Under the pieces are notes generated by a model. It saw only the letters and a list, made by a program, of their open reading frames with translations. It was not told the DNA's origin and ran no database searches. Shown piece by piece: positions 42,649 to 52,000 of a stretch of 64,000 bases of DNA. Where the stretch lies: contig OZ242258.1 of NCBI GenBank assembly GCA_965207025.1, forward strand, positions 3,224,001-3,288,000, read 5' to 3'. Position 1 is the stretch's first letter. Every line of letters starts with the position of its first letter. The DNA is from Bin87 sp034423595. GTDB taxonomy: Bacteria > Chloroflexota > Dehalococcoidia > Lucifugimonadales > UBA3495. The translations under genes and the position numbers were made by a program.

Positions 42649-43494
42649 TCACGCCGCGATGTTCAGTGCCCGGCGCGCGTTTTCCAGCAGGACTTTGGGG
42701 ATGACGTGGTCGCGCATTTGCAGGTTCTGGAAGTCGGCCAGCCAGTTGTCGGGCTGGATGAACGGGTAGTCGGAGCCGAACATCACCTTGTCCTGTAGGC
42801 GGGTGTTGGTCTCGCGGATCAGCGTCTCGGGGATGAACCGGGGCATCCAGCCCGAGAGGTCCAGGAACACGTTGGATTTGTGCAGGGCGACGGCGATCTG
42901 CTCGTCGATCCACGGCCAGGCGGGATGGGCCATGATGATGGTCATGTTGGGGAAGTCGGCGGCTACGTCGTCAAAGCAGGGTACGGGCTTGCTGTACTTG
43001 AGTTTGAGGCCGCTGCCGCCCGGCGTGCCGGAGCCGGCGCCGGCAAAACCGGAGTGAAACAGGACGGGGATGCCCAGGCCGTCGGCAACCTCGTAGAGCG
43101 GATAGAACCGTGTGTCGTTGGGAAAGAACGCCTGGTGTATGGGATGCAGTTTCAGGCCCTTGAGTCCCAGCTCCTTCACCGAGCGTTCCAGTTCGTAGCA
43201 GGCCGCTTTGCCCATCCAGGGATCAACGGAGGCAAAGCCCATGAACTGCTCCGGGTGGTCGTTGACTATGCTGGCCACCCAGTCGTTGCTGTCGGGCTTC
43301 TCGCCGGTGTTGGTGGTGGTATCCACCGAAAAGATCACGCCGAACAGGTCCAGCTCGCGGTATTTGTCGGCCATTTCCGCAGGGTCCGCGGGCGGGGGCG
43401 GAGCGCGGAAATACCGCAGCAGCTCGGCCTCAATCTCGATTTCGGGCAGGCCAGGTTCGCGGGGTACGTGGATGTGCATGTCGATGGCTTGCAT
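42649..43494 (-). CDS. Amidohydrolase (amidohydro_2 / ACMSD-like TIM barrel)
   Basis: A 281-residue metal-dependent hydrolase. DMHIHVP at the N-terminus gives the HxH metal site, LKGLKLHPIHQAF the central His, FHSGF and MAHPAW further ligands, and MFGSDYPF the C-terminal Asp. The group includes decarboxylases and hydrolases of aromatic-type substrates; reaction unknown. GGAGA precedes the start. The next gene on the strand (TfoX-N) lies 15 bp upstream. Confidence 0.82.
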   Translation of the reverse strand: MQAIDMHIHVPREPGLPEIEIEAELLRYFRAPPPPADPAEMADKYRELDLFGVIFSVDTTTNTGEKPDSNDWVASIVNDHPEQFMGFASVDPWMGKAACYELERSVKELGLKGLKLHPIHQAFFPNDTRFYPLYEVADGLGIPVLFHSGFAGAGSGTPGGSGLKLKYSKPVPCFDDVAADFPNMTIIMAHPAWPWIDEQIAVALHKSNVFLDLSGWMPRFIPETLIRETNTRLQDKVMFGSDYPFIQPDNWLADFQNLQMRDHVIPKVLLENARRALNIAA

Positions 43495-43509
43495 GGTGGC
43501 ACTCTCCTG

Positions 43510-43839
43510 CTATTTGGGTGGCAATGTCGCGGCAAACGCAGCGCCCCGCTGCACCCACTGAGCTAAAGCGGCGTCGGATGCCAAACCTTCGAGCTGTACC
43601 AGCACCCAGCCCTTCATGGGCCGGCCCGTGAGATCCATCAACCCGGCGTGAGGCTGGGACAGCGCATCCTCGTAGGCGTCGGGACCGACGCGCACCATCA
43701 GGCCGTGCTCGGTAACGCAGCAGCACATGTTGCCGCTCAGCATGAAGGCCAGCCCACCGAACATTTTGCGTTCGGCGATGTTGGTCTGCGTTAGCAGCGT
43801 CCCCCGGATGCGCTCCGCCAGCGTTGCGTCGTAGGCCAT
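43510..43839 (-). CDS. TfoX N-terminal-domain protein
   Basis: A 109-residue protein with ERKMFGGLAFMLSGNMCC and VRVGPDAYEDALSQP, the core of the TfoX/Sxy N-terminal domain. Stand-alone versions are common and their function is unknown; the competence role of the full-length protein should not be assumed. It sits between the amidohydrolase and the TIGR03086-type gene on one strand with short gaps of 15 and 11 bp. Confidence 0.8.
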   Translation of the reverse strand: MAYDATLAERIRGTLLTQTNIAERKMFGGLAFMLSGNMCCCVTEHGLMVRVGPDAYEDALSQPHAGLMDLTGRPMKGWVLVQLEGLASDAALAQWVQRGAAFAATLPPK

Positions 43840-43850
43840 CGCGTAATTCT

Positions 43851-44456
43851 CTACGGCTGGCGGCCCATGTAGGCAATCAGTTTGTCCTGGGGGCTGGAGT
43901 TATCGGGTACGGCAATCTCCGGGCCGACGAAACCGGCCTGCCGACCCATATTTGCGAAACCGCCGGACACCAGCATACCGTAGGCAAACTCCACCAGGCC
44001 GGTATCCAGGGTTGTGTCCTGGCCCGTCGCTTTCGCCAGGTCCCAGCCGTGGATGAACTGGTCCATGGTAGTGCCAACGAAGATTTGGCTAACGGGCATC
44101 TCGCCGAAGTAGGGAGTGCTGACGATTCCGTCCAGCGCGCCCGGTTCACTGCCGGACTGCAATACTCGGTCAAGCAGAGTGTGGTACGCCTCAATCAGCA
44201 CGGAGACGTTCGGCTCGTCGATATAGCTGCTGTCGGCCTCGGCAACCCGAATGCTGGGCGGATTGCCGGCAATGCAGCCGGCGGTGAATTCAAGGCCGCC
44301 GATCAGGTGGTTCAGTATGCCACGCACGTCCCACTCGGAGCAGGGCGTAGGATACTGGGCCTGGGATTGCTCCACGCCGGCCACCACTTCCTTCACCCGG
44401 AGCGTAGTTTTGCGAAGCATCTCCACCGGATCGGGCATCGTCGCTTCGTCGCTCAT
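43851..44456 (-). CDS. TIGR03086/mycothiol-maleylpyruvate-isomerase-like DinB-fold protein
   Basis: A 201-residue protein. TPCSEWDVRGILNHLIGG carries the first metal-binding His of the DinB-like fold and DQFIHGWDLAKATGQ the second, a pattern found in TIGR03086 proteins. Start 44456 is set by GGAGG seven bases upstream. The family is thought to bind metal and sometimes a thiol cofactor; function here is unknown. Confidence 0.78.
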   Translation of the reverse strand: MSDEATMPDPVEMLRKTTLRVKEVVAGVEQSQAQYPTPCSEWDVRGILNHLIGGLEFTAGCIAGNPPSIRVAEADSSYIDEPNVSVLIEAYHTLLDRVLQSGSEPGALDGIVSTPYFGEMPVSQIFVGTTMDQFIHGWDLAKATGQDTTLDTGLVEFAYGMLVSGGFANMGRQAGFVGPEIAVPDNSSPQDKLIAYMGRQP

Positions 44457-44539
44457 CTTTGGGCCTCCATGAGTACAAGGATGGCCCATATTGTAGCGAC
44501 CGCAAGGGACAACCCGTAACGGGCAAGTGTCACCAATCC

Positions 44540-46399
44540 TTAAAACACCCTTGGGCAGTCGCGGGTGAACACGTTCCACTCGCCCTTTTCGGCGTTGTAG
44601 CGGGAGTTGACGAAGACGCGCCAGTTGGGTTCGTCCATTTCAGGGTAGTCGCTGCGGTAGTAGAAGCCGGGCCAGCGGGTTTCCTTGCGGTGCAGCATGT
44701 GGCGCAGGTGGGCCTCGGCGACCCAGGCGCGATGAATCAGTTCGTGACACCGGAGCAACTCGTGGCGGTTGCGGGCGGCCAGCTTCTCCAGGTCCTCGCG
44801 CAGCATGCCCATCAGCTCAAGGCCCCGCAGCATGGTGGACTCGTTGGTGGTGAAGCCGGCCGACACGCCGGCTACGTACTCGTCCATCAGCTTTTGCAGG
44901 CGGAACAGCCCCTGGCGCGGCAGCAAGTAGTTGGGGTTGACCTCCGGGTTGGTGGAGGCGTACTGGTTTTCCTCGAAGGTGACCATGGGCGCCCACGCCT
45001 GCCGCTTGAGTTCGTCGATCTTGCGGTCGTCCACTTTGGGCGGCGTGGTGTTGTCCAGGGCGTAGGCCACGGCGGATTTGCCGGCCAGGCGGCCCTCAGT
45101 GAAGGAACCGGACGAGAACTTGTGCGGACACGCGCCCACACCGTCGCCGGCGGCAAAGAGGCCGTTCACCGTGGTCATCTTGCTGTAACCCCAGTGGTAG
45201 CCGTCGGGCGCCACGTCTTCGGGGCCGCTGACCCACGCGCCGGCTTCTCCGCTGTGGCTGCCCATGATGTATGGCTCGGCCAGGACGACCTCGGAAGGAC
45301 GCTCTTCGGGAGCGATATTATGGGCTGCCCAGAGGATGGCCTGGGAAATGGTCATGTCCAGGAAGTCTTCCCACGCCTCGGCGATGATGTCGCGCTTGCG
45401 GTCCTCGTCGCCGGCGGCCAGGGCGTCGATGGCCTCGGGCGTCTTCAGCATGATGGGGCCGTTGCCGGCCTGGATCTCCGTCCAGAGCAGGTGGTTGCGC
45501 AGGGGCGTCGGCGTCGGGAAGGCGGAACCGTAGGGGTCGTACTTCTTCAGTTCGGGCAGGCGGTTGATGAAGTAGTTTTCGCCGGCCGCGTTGGTGAGGT
45601 CGGCGCGGAACAGCTGCGACCAGGCACCCACCGGGCCGTAGGAGTCCTTGAACCGGCTGGGCACGAAGCGGTGCTCCATCTGGGTCATTTCCCCACCTAC
45701 GGGGATGATGAGGCCATAGACGGAGCCGGTATCGAAGATGGAGTACCAGGTGCGACCCATGCCCTCGCCCACGCTGCGGGGTCTGAAGATCGCTGTCGCC
45801 CCGCCGGCCGCGCTGATCACGCTGCGCGCCTTGAAGATATAGATGACATCCTCACGCACACTGAATCCGACTGCGCCGGCTATACGGTTGGGATCGTCAG
45901 CGTCGGTGAAGAGATGGGAGATGAAAACGCGCTCAAAGTGGTTGTCCGGGCCGATGGCTTTCTTGGTGGCCTCGGACACGATGGGCTTGTAAGCTTCGCC
46001 GTGGATCATCACCTGCCAGCGCCCCTCGCGCACGTACAGGCCCTCATCATCGTACCAGAATGGCAATCCCCACGCCTCAAACATGTGCACGCTGCTGTCC
46101 ACATGGCGGGCTACGTCGTAAACCAGGTCCTCGCGGGAGACGCCCATCATGTCGTTGCGGACGTACTCAACGTAGTCTTCGGGCTGGTTCCAGCCGTGTC
46201 GCATCCCCATGTACATGTTGATGGCAGACAGCCCTTCGCCCACGGCGCCGCTGCGGTCGGTGGCGGCCTTGTCCACCATGACAATGCGCAGGTCGTCGCC
46301 GCCCCAGTAACGGGCTTCGATGGCCGCGCCGCAGCCGGACATTCCGCCGCCGATGATCAGGACGTCGGATTCAACGATACGAGTGGTGGGTTCAGGCAT
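44540..46399 (-). CDS. aprA: AprA, adenylylsulfate (APS) reductase alpha subunit
   Basis: A 619-residue flavoprotein. The FAD-binding DVLIIGGGMSGCGAAIEA is followed by the AprA signatures TDRSGAVGEGLSAINMYMG, EDYVEYVRNDMMGV and VDSSVHMFEAWGLPFW, then GEAYKPIVSEATK and FISHLFTDADDP. AprA with AprB interconverts APS and sulfite plus AMP. No dsr, sat or qmo gene is adjacent, so direction (sulfite oxidation or sulfate reduction) is undecided; with an aerobic respiratory locus in the same window, sulfite oxidation is the likelier role. Confidence 0.88.
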   Translation of the reverse strand: MPEPTTRIVESDVLIIGGGMSGCGAAIEARYWGGDDLRIVMVDKAATDRSGAVGEGLSAINMYMGMRHGWNQPEDYVEYVRNDMMGVSREDLVYDVARHVDSSVHMFEAWGLPFWYDDEGLYVREGRWQVMIHGEAYKPIVSEATKKAIGPDNHFERVFISHLFTDADDPNRIAGAVGFSVREDVIYIFKARSVISAAGGATAIFRPRSVGEGMGRTWYSIFDTGSVYGLIIPVGGEMTQMEHRFVPSRFKDSYGPVGAWSQLFRADLTNAAGENYFINRLPELKKYDPYGSAFPTPTPLRNHLLWTEIQAGNGPIMLKTPEAIDALAAGDEDRKRDIIAEAWEDFLDMTISQAILWAAHNIAPEERPSEVVLAEPYIMGSHSGEAGAWVSGPEDVAPDGYHWGYSKMTTVNGLFAAGDGVGACPHKFSSGSFTEGRLAGKSAVAYALDNTTPPKVDDRKIDELKRQAWAPMVTFEENQYASTNPEVNPNYLLPRQGLFRLQKLMDEYVAGVSAGFTTNESTMLRGLELMGMLREDLEKLAARNRHELLRCHELIHRAWVAEAHLRHMLHRKETRWPGFYYRSDYPEMDEPNWRVFVNSRYNAEKGEWNVFTRDCPRVF

Positions 46400-46480
46400 C
46401 TTCGGGGTTTCTCCTCTGTGATTGTCGGATGCGGCTGAAAGCGGCGCGCGGCAGTATAGCAGGTCGGTTGCGGGTCTCAG

Positions 46481-46867
46481 TCAAGGGACAAGATTGGGTG
46501 GTGGTAGGGATTCAAGGGTTTGGACGAATTCAGCGATTACCGTCTTGCCGTAGCGTATGCTACCCACATCTGGCGGGCCGCCGTAGAATCGTTGGTGGTA
46601 GTGCGAGGCAATGTAGTACTGCCCTTCAATGTGTGGCGGCGCGCCTTCTTCCCTGATCAATCGCAGGACGGCGCTTTCAAGCAAAGCGTGAGCATGGTGT
46701 TCCCAGCCGCGGCTTTCGGCGACGGCTTTGATGGCGTGAGCAGCCGCGCCCCACAGCTTGTTGCTGGCCTCTTCCAGTTCGCCCCGGGCCAGTTCGTCAT
46801 CCACCAGGGCCAGGAAATGCCAACTGCGTTCCCGGTGGTAGGCAATGGTGTTGGCTGCGGTAGTCAT
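46481..46867 (-). CDS. HEPN-like (PaREP1-type) protein between aprB and aprA
   Basis: A 128-residue helical protein (ALVDDELARGELEEASNKLW, AAAHAIKAVAESRGWEHHAH). It is a relative of the protein at 28075-28422. It starts four bases after the aprB stop and ends 81 bp before aprA, so it is embedded in the operon. PaREP1/HEPN-like proteins have no known link to APS reductase. It may be a passenger gene. Confidence 0.65.
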   Translation of the reverse strand: MTTAANTIAYHRERSWHFLALVDDELARGELEEASNKLWGAAAHAIKAVAESRGWEHHAHALLESAVLRLIREEGAPPHIEGQYYIASHYHQRFYGGPPDVGSIRYGKTVIAEFVQTLESLPPPNLVP

Positions 46868-46871
46868 CTCG

Positions 46872-47309
46872 CTAGGCGGAATCGGGCAACATGAGGTATT
46901 CGGGTTCGCCGAACAGGGCCGTGGTGCGCAGGGCGTCGCGGTCGGCCGGGTTGATGCCGGCGTAGGGATCGATGCTGCCCCAGGGAGTGGAGCGGGATGC
47001 GAAGCGGAAATGCTCGGTGCGTCCGTCGCGGAAGGTAACGTTCCAGACGATGTCCTGTCCCTCATAATGGGGCTGCACCTCGGCCCCTAAGGGAACAAAG
47101 TCCGCGTAACCGCGGACATGAATGGCATTTTCGGGGCAGAGCTTGACACAGGCGTAACACTCGGAACACATATCGGGTTCCTGGTTGCTGCCCTTGTTGA
47201 CCATATCATCTAGGACCATCAGGTCGTTGGGACAGATATAGACGCACTGGGGGCCGCCGTGGACGCCGGCGCAGGCGTTGCAGGCGGAGGGATCGACGTA
47301 GGTAGGCAC
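46872..47309 (-). CDS. aprB: AprB, adenylylsulfate reductase beta (iron-sulfur) subunit
   Basis: A 145-residue ferredoxin-type protein for two [4Fe-4S] clusters: C-x2-C-x8-C-x3-C in SACNACAGVHGGPQCVYICP and C-x2-C-x2-C-x3-C in CSECYACVKLCPENAI, then VRGYADFVPLGAEVQP and the AprB tail. It passes electrons to the FAD of AprA. GTG start at 47309 with GGAG seven bases upstream. An extended -10 promoter lies 56 bp before it. Confidence 0.9.
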   Translation of the reverse strand: MPTYVDPSACNACAGVHGGPQCVYICPNDLMVLDDMVNKGSNQEPDMCSECYACVKLCPENAIHVRGYADFVPLGAEVQPHYEGQDIVWNVTFRDGRTEHFRFASRSTPWGSIDPYAGINPADRDALRTTALFGEPEYLMLPDSA

Positions 47310-47364
47310 GGATAGCTCCTCTTGGTGGAATGGAAATGGGTAGCGGCAAAAAAGTCTGCGGGGA

Positions 47365-47373
47365 ATTGTAACA
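47365..47373 (-). promoter_or_regulatory. Extended -10 promoter of the apr operon
   Basis: Minus strand TGT-TACAAT, hexamer at 47370-47365, 56 bp before the aprB GTG. No clear -35 box. Confidence 0.5.
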
Positions 47374-47393
47374 CCAAACACCAGGCAGCGGAT

Positions 47394-47688
47394 TCAGGCG
47401 GGATTCGCTGCGGATTCGAGCCTCAAAGCCAGCGCATCGAAATCCTCGGGGCATTTGCGGCGGATGGCGGGGATACGGCGTGAAGCCAACTCGGCCAGCG
47501 CGTTGCGTCCGCCGCCTTGCGAGTTCGCTAAACCGCGCAAAGCCGCCAGAGGTTCAAAGTATTGCTCCTTGACGTGAATTTCGGCGCGCACGTCCGCCCA
47601 GCGCCATTCGCTCGGCAAGTCCAGGCCGGCGAGTAGCGAGGATGTATTGGTCTTTGCGGAAGTCTTCGGGGATGATGAGCGCGTTCAT
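47394..47688 (-). pseudogene. Decayed DUF4276-like partner of the AAA ATPase
   Basis: An ATG at 47688 overlaps the ATPase stop (ATGA) and reads MNALIIPEDFRKDQYIL, the usual start of the DUF4276-like partner of these ATPases. About 16 codons on, sequence jumps to a different phase and continues GLDLPSEWRWADVRAEIHVK to a stop at 47394, which resembles the C-terminal part of the same family. Roughly 98 codons remain where about 200 or more are expected. A deletion with frame change therefore seems to have removed the middle. Family recognition is from memory, so moderate. Confidence 0.55.
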
Positions 47689-48932
47689 TCGTCGTCCATC
47701 CCCCAGTCATCCTCGTCGTCATCATCCAGGTGGTCCGTGTCGAAATCACCTTCAGACGCTTTCATCGCCCTTTCCAGCCAGCCGCCGGTGAATAGGCGTC
47801 CCAATCCCCGCGACTTCCGCAGTTCCCGCAGGTGGTACAGATCGGCTATCGGGCGAATCACGCTGTCCGACCAGTATTCGTCTCGATAGATCACGGACGT
47901 ATGCTCAAATGTTTCGTCTCTGATCCAGTCCAGCAGCGCCGGGTTATGGGTGGTGGTGATGACTTGCATCTTGCCTTTGGCCGTCTGCCGCTCGATCCAA
48001 TCCAGCAGCAGCCAGAGGCGGTTGGGATGGATTCCGGTATCAATTTCCTCAAAGAAGTAGATGCCGCCGGCGTCCTCGTTGAGCAGCGCGGCCAGTATCC
48101 CGAGGAAGCGCAGCGTGCCGTCGGATGCGCTGTACGCTGACACCTTGCGTCCGTTGCGCTCTACGATTTGCAGATGCACCCGCCCGCTGGGGTCGCGCGG
48201 AAACTCAAAGCCGGCCACGTCCATTGGCGTCAGTTCTTCAAACCAGGAGAGCAGGGTTTGCTTACGGTCGGCGTCGGCGCAGATGGATTCGATGACGGTG
48301 GGCAGGTTCTGTCCGTGGTCGCCGAGGGTAGATGCGCCGGGGATGGAGGGTTCACGCATCTGCGCCGGCGACGGGTCGAGGAAGCGCATGTTTTCCAGCA
48401 CGGAACGGATGTGGAGACGCACGTCATCATGGGGCGACTCATCGCCAAAGTTCCGCGTCAGATAGGGTCGGGGCGATTCCGATATACGATGCCATTGACT
48501 TGCAAATGACACTGATCCCATGGCCGGTTGCCCATTGACGAGCGTGTCATCTGATAACCAACGGAATCCGTTCGGGTCGTCGGGGTTGAATCCGACTCTT
48601 GCCGAAAAAACCGTATCTTCTTCCTCGCTCCGGCGCATCCCAATGCTCAAAGCAAATTCGCCCTTGCCGGGGGAATCGCCTTGCCCGAATCGCACAATCT
48701 CATTGGGCGCGCCCCGGATTGGATCCCACTCAACGTAGCCGCCCGGCCCCAGCTTGCCGCCCATGACCTCCGCCAGCGTGTACCCCCGGCCAATCCCATG
48801 CAGGAAGCGAAAGGCGTCGCGGATGTTGCTCTTGCCGCTGGCGTTGGCCCCGACGATGACCGTGAAGGGGCCGAGATTCAGCGTCTCATCGGCGAAGTTC
48901 TTGAAGTTGACCAGGCGAAGGGATGTGAGCAT
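47685..48932 (-). CDS. AAA-family ATPase (OLD/RecF-like, DUF4276-system type)
   Basis: A 415-residue ATPase of the SMC/RecF/OLD group: LRLVNFKNFADETLNLGPFT and Walker A VIVGANASGKSN at the N-terminus, signature-like SAYSASDGTLRFLGILAALL and Walker B IYFFEEIDTGIHP, then the H-region ITTTHNPALLD. An acidic tail (DDDDEDDWGMDDE) ends the protein. These ATPases usually pair with a small DUF4276-like protein in a suspected defence module; the partner here is broken. Start ATG at 48932. Confidence 0.82.
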   Translation of the reverse strand: MLTSLRLVNFKNFADETLNLGPFTVIVGANASGKSNIRDAFRFLHGIGRGYTLAEVMGGKLGPGGYVEWDPIRGAPNEIVRFGQGDSPGKGEFALSIGMRRSEEEDTVFSARVGFNPDDPNGFRWLSDDTLVNGQPAMGSVSFASQWHRISESPRPYLTRNFGDESPHDDVRLHIRSVLENMRFLDPSPAQMREPSIPGASTLGDHGQNLPTVIESICADADRKQTLLSWFEELTPMDVAGFEFPRDPSGRVHLQIVERNGRKVSAYSASDGTLRFLGILAALLNEDAGGIYFFEEIDTGIHPNRLWLLLDWIERQTAKGKMQVITTTHNPALLDWIRDETFEHTSVIYRDEYWSDSVIRPIADLYHLRELRKSRGLGRLFTGGWLERAMKASEGDFDTDHLDDDDEDDWGMDDE

Positions 48933-49030
48933 GATTATGCTCCCGCTGACGTTGGGCGTGTGGGAGGCAAGCTACTCCAATATAGCAGACTGCATTGGCA
49001 TAGCAGGCCGTATTGGCGACCCGGTACGTT

Positions 49031-49058
49031 GTAGGGGCGACGCATGCGTCGCCCCTAC
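49031..49058 (+). repeat. Palindromic GTAGGGGC/GCCCCTAC repeat
   Basis: A perfect 28-bp palindrome with arms GTAGGGGCGACGCA, between the ATPase promoter region and the end of the RND pump gene. Its central part is identical to 56771-56796. Confidence 0.85.
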
Positions 49059-49078
49059 CCCCGTCACCCCAAAATCAT

Positions 49079-52000
49079 TCAGTCGGATGGGGCGGCTCCC
49101 GGTTCCAGGGGCGCGTCCGTGTCTCCCCCGGGCGACTCTGCCGGCCGTCGCCAGATGAGGCGGCGCACACGGGCGTACAGATTGGGCGCCGACTCCTCGA
49201 ACAGCAGGTACACCACCGGCACGGCTACTAGGGTCAGGAAGGTGGAGCTGATCAGGCCGCCGATCACCACCGTGGCCAGCTCCGCCCCCACCAGGCCGGC
49301 GGAGTCGCTCAGCGACAGCGGGATCAGTGCCAGGATGGTGGTGAAGGCAGTCATCAGGATGGGACGCAGGCGGATGCGGCTGGCCGACATCACGGCTTCA
49401 TAGGGAGGTTCGCCCCGCTGCCGCAGCTGCTGCACAAAGGTCAGCAGCACAATCGCGTTGGTCACCACGATGCCCACCAGCAGCAGAAATCCCATCAACG
49501 CCGGCAGGCTCAGCGAGCGGTCGGTGATTACCAACGCAATCAGCGCGCCCACCACCGCCAGCGGCATGCTCAGCACGATGATGAACGGGATCTTCAACGA
49601 ACCCAGCGTCGCCACCATCACCAGGTACACCAGGGATACCCCAATGGCCATCGCCACGTACACGTTGTTGAACTCTTCCCGAATGTCGCTGAACGTCCCG
49701 CCGGAGCGCACGCCGACCCCCGGCGGCAGCGGCGTGGAGGCCACGATGGCGTCCACGCGCTCGCCGATGGCGCCGGCGTCGCGGCCGGCGAGGCGGCCCG
49801 AGATGGTGGCCGAGCGATTGCCGTTGTAGTGCGTGACCGCCCTGGGGCCGACGGTGTAGCCGGCATCGGAAATGGCTCCCAGCGGGATTACGCCTCCGCT
49901 GCCCGAGATGGGCAGCAGCGGAATGTCCTCGGTGTCGTCCACCGCATCGGGCGCGCCGCGAACCACCACGTCCAGCGTTTCCTCGCCCAGGTTAACCTCC
50001 GTGACCTCGCTGCCCCGGAGCCAGGTGCGGACCTGGCCGGCGACGTTGGCCGTGGACAGGCCGTAGCGTCCCGCCTCGTTGGGGTCGATGGCGATGGTGA
50101 ACTCCTCGGCGCCGTCCACGACGTTGGTGTTGACGTTGCGGACGCCGGGGTCGCGCTCAATGGCGACCTCCAGGATGTTGGTAGCGGCGCGGACGTCCTC
50201 ATAGTTGGAGCCGGTGAGGGTCAGCCGGATGCCGCCGCCACGCCCCGGGCCGCCGGAATCGGCGAACACCTGCGCGGTAACGCCCGGTTTTTCGGGAAGG
50301 GCGCTGCGGATCTGCTCGTCCACGTCGGCGGGCGGATCCTCCGGCAGGACCACGGTAAAGCCGGCCCGGTCGAAGGAATCGTCCGCGCCGCCGCCGAAGT
50401 TCCGGCTGCCGGAGCCCAGAGTTACCTGGTAACTTTCCACGACGCCCGAGGCTACGAAATCGTCCAGGATGCGCTCGACGCTGCGTACCTCCTGGAACAG
50501 TTGGCCGGTTGAGGGGTTGTTGCTCAGGCGCAGGTCGATTCGGATTCCCTCGGTGCGGCCCTGGGAGAAGAGCTCGATGGGGAGTTGGCGGATCAGGGTC
50601 AGGCTGGCCAGCACCACCAGTATGCTCAGGATCGCGGTCAGCAACCGGAACCGCAGGGCCAGCCTCAGTACCGGCGTGTAGATCTTTTGCAGCAGGGTAT
50701 CCTCCGGCTGCGTGTCGGGGTTGATGGTCATGTCGCCCTGGCGCAGGAACCAGGATGCCAGCACGGGAACCGCGGTCAGCGCCACCAGCGTGGATGCCAC
50801 CAGCGACACGCACACCGTCTGCGCGAAGGGCAGGAAAAACTGGCCCACCACGCCCGGCAGGAATCCCAGCGGTATGAACACGGCCACGGTGGTCAGCGTT
50901 GACGCCACGATGGCCGGGCTAACCTCCTGGGTGGCCTCAATCACCGCCACGCTTCGGAGACTGCCGTTCTGGATGTGCCGGTAGATGTTCTCCAGCACCA
51001 CGATGCTGTCGTCCACGATGCGCCCCACGGCGATGGCCAGGCCGGCCAGACTCATGAAGTTCATGTTCCAGTCGAACACCGCCATGACCAGCATGGTAAC
51101 CATCACGCTCAGGGGAATCGACAGGGCGATGATCACGGTGGGCCGAATCGTGTTGATGACGCCTGAAAACAGGGCGGGCCTGATTTGGAGGAGGAACACG
51201 AACACGGCGATGACGGCGAAGGCGAAGCCCTGTACGCCCTGGCCGATGACCTTGCTGAGTTCCTCTTCCAGCCGGGGCGCCTGGCTGTCCATCACGGCGA
51301 TGTTCAGGTCGGGCGGCAATTCGCTTTCCAGCTCCAGCAGCAGGTCGTCGATGGCGTGGGTGATGTCGATGGTGTTCCCTTCGGGGGTTTTGAGCACGTT
51401 GAGGCTCACGCTGGGCTGCCCGTTGGTACGGGAGACGGTGCTGGCCTCCGGCGTGGCCACGCGCACGTCGGCCACGTCAACCATGCGTATGGGCGTGGCG
51501 GTGGCATCGGCGGCGGCGCTGCGGTTTGCGCCGGCCGGACCGTCGGGACGGGCGAATCCCACGGGCAGGTTGCGGATCGAATCCAGGTTGGCGTACCCGT
51601 GGAAGGCGCGGACGGTGACGATGCCGTCCTGGGAGGACATGCTGCCGGCGGTGACGTCCACCGAGTTGCCCTGCAAGGCTCCGATGACGTTCTGGATGGT
51701 CAGCCCATAGGTTTCCAGCAGCGTGGGGTCAACGGTGACGAAGACCTGTTCGGAGACGCCGCCCTCGATGTCCACCTCGAACACGCCGGGGATGGTTTGC
51801 AGCGGCGGCGCGATCTGCCGCTCCACGATGCGGAGCAGTTCGGGCACGTCGCGCTGTCCCGATATGCTCAACTCCATCACGGGCCGTTGGTTGGGCGAGA
51901 GCGCGAACACTCGCGGGTCGCCGGCGGAGTCGGGCAGGCGCAGGGCGGACACGCGACTGTTGATTTCCGTCTCGGCCGCCTCCAGGTCGGCGTTGGTTTC

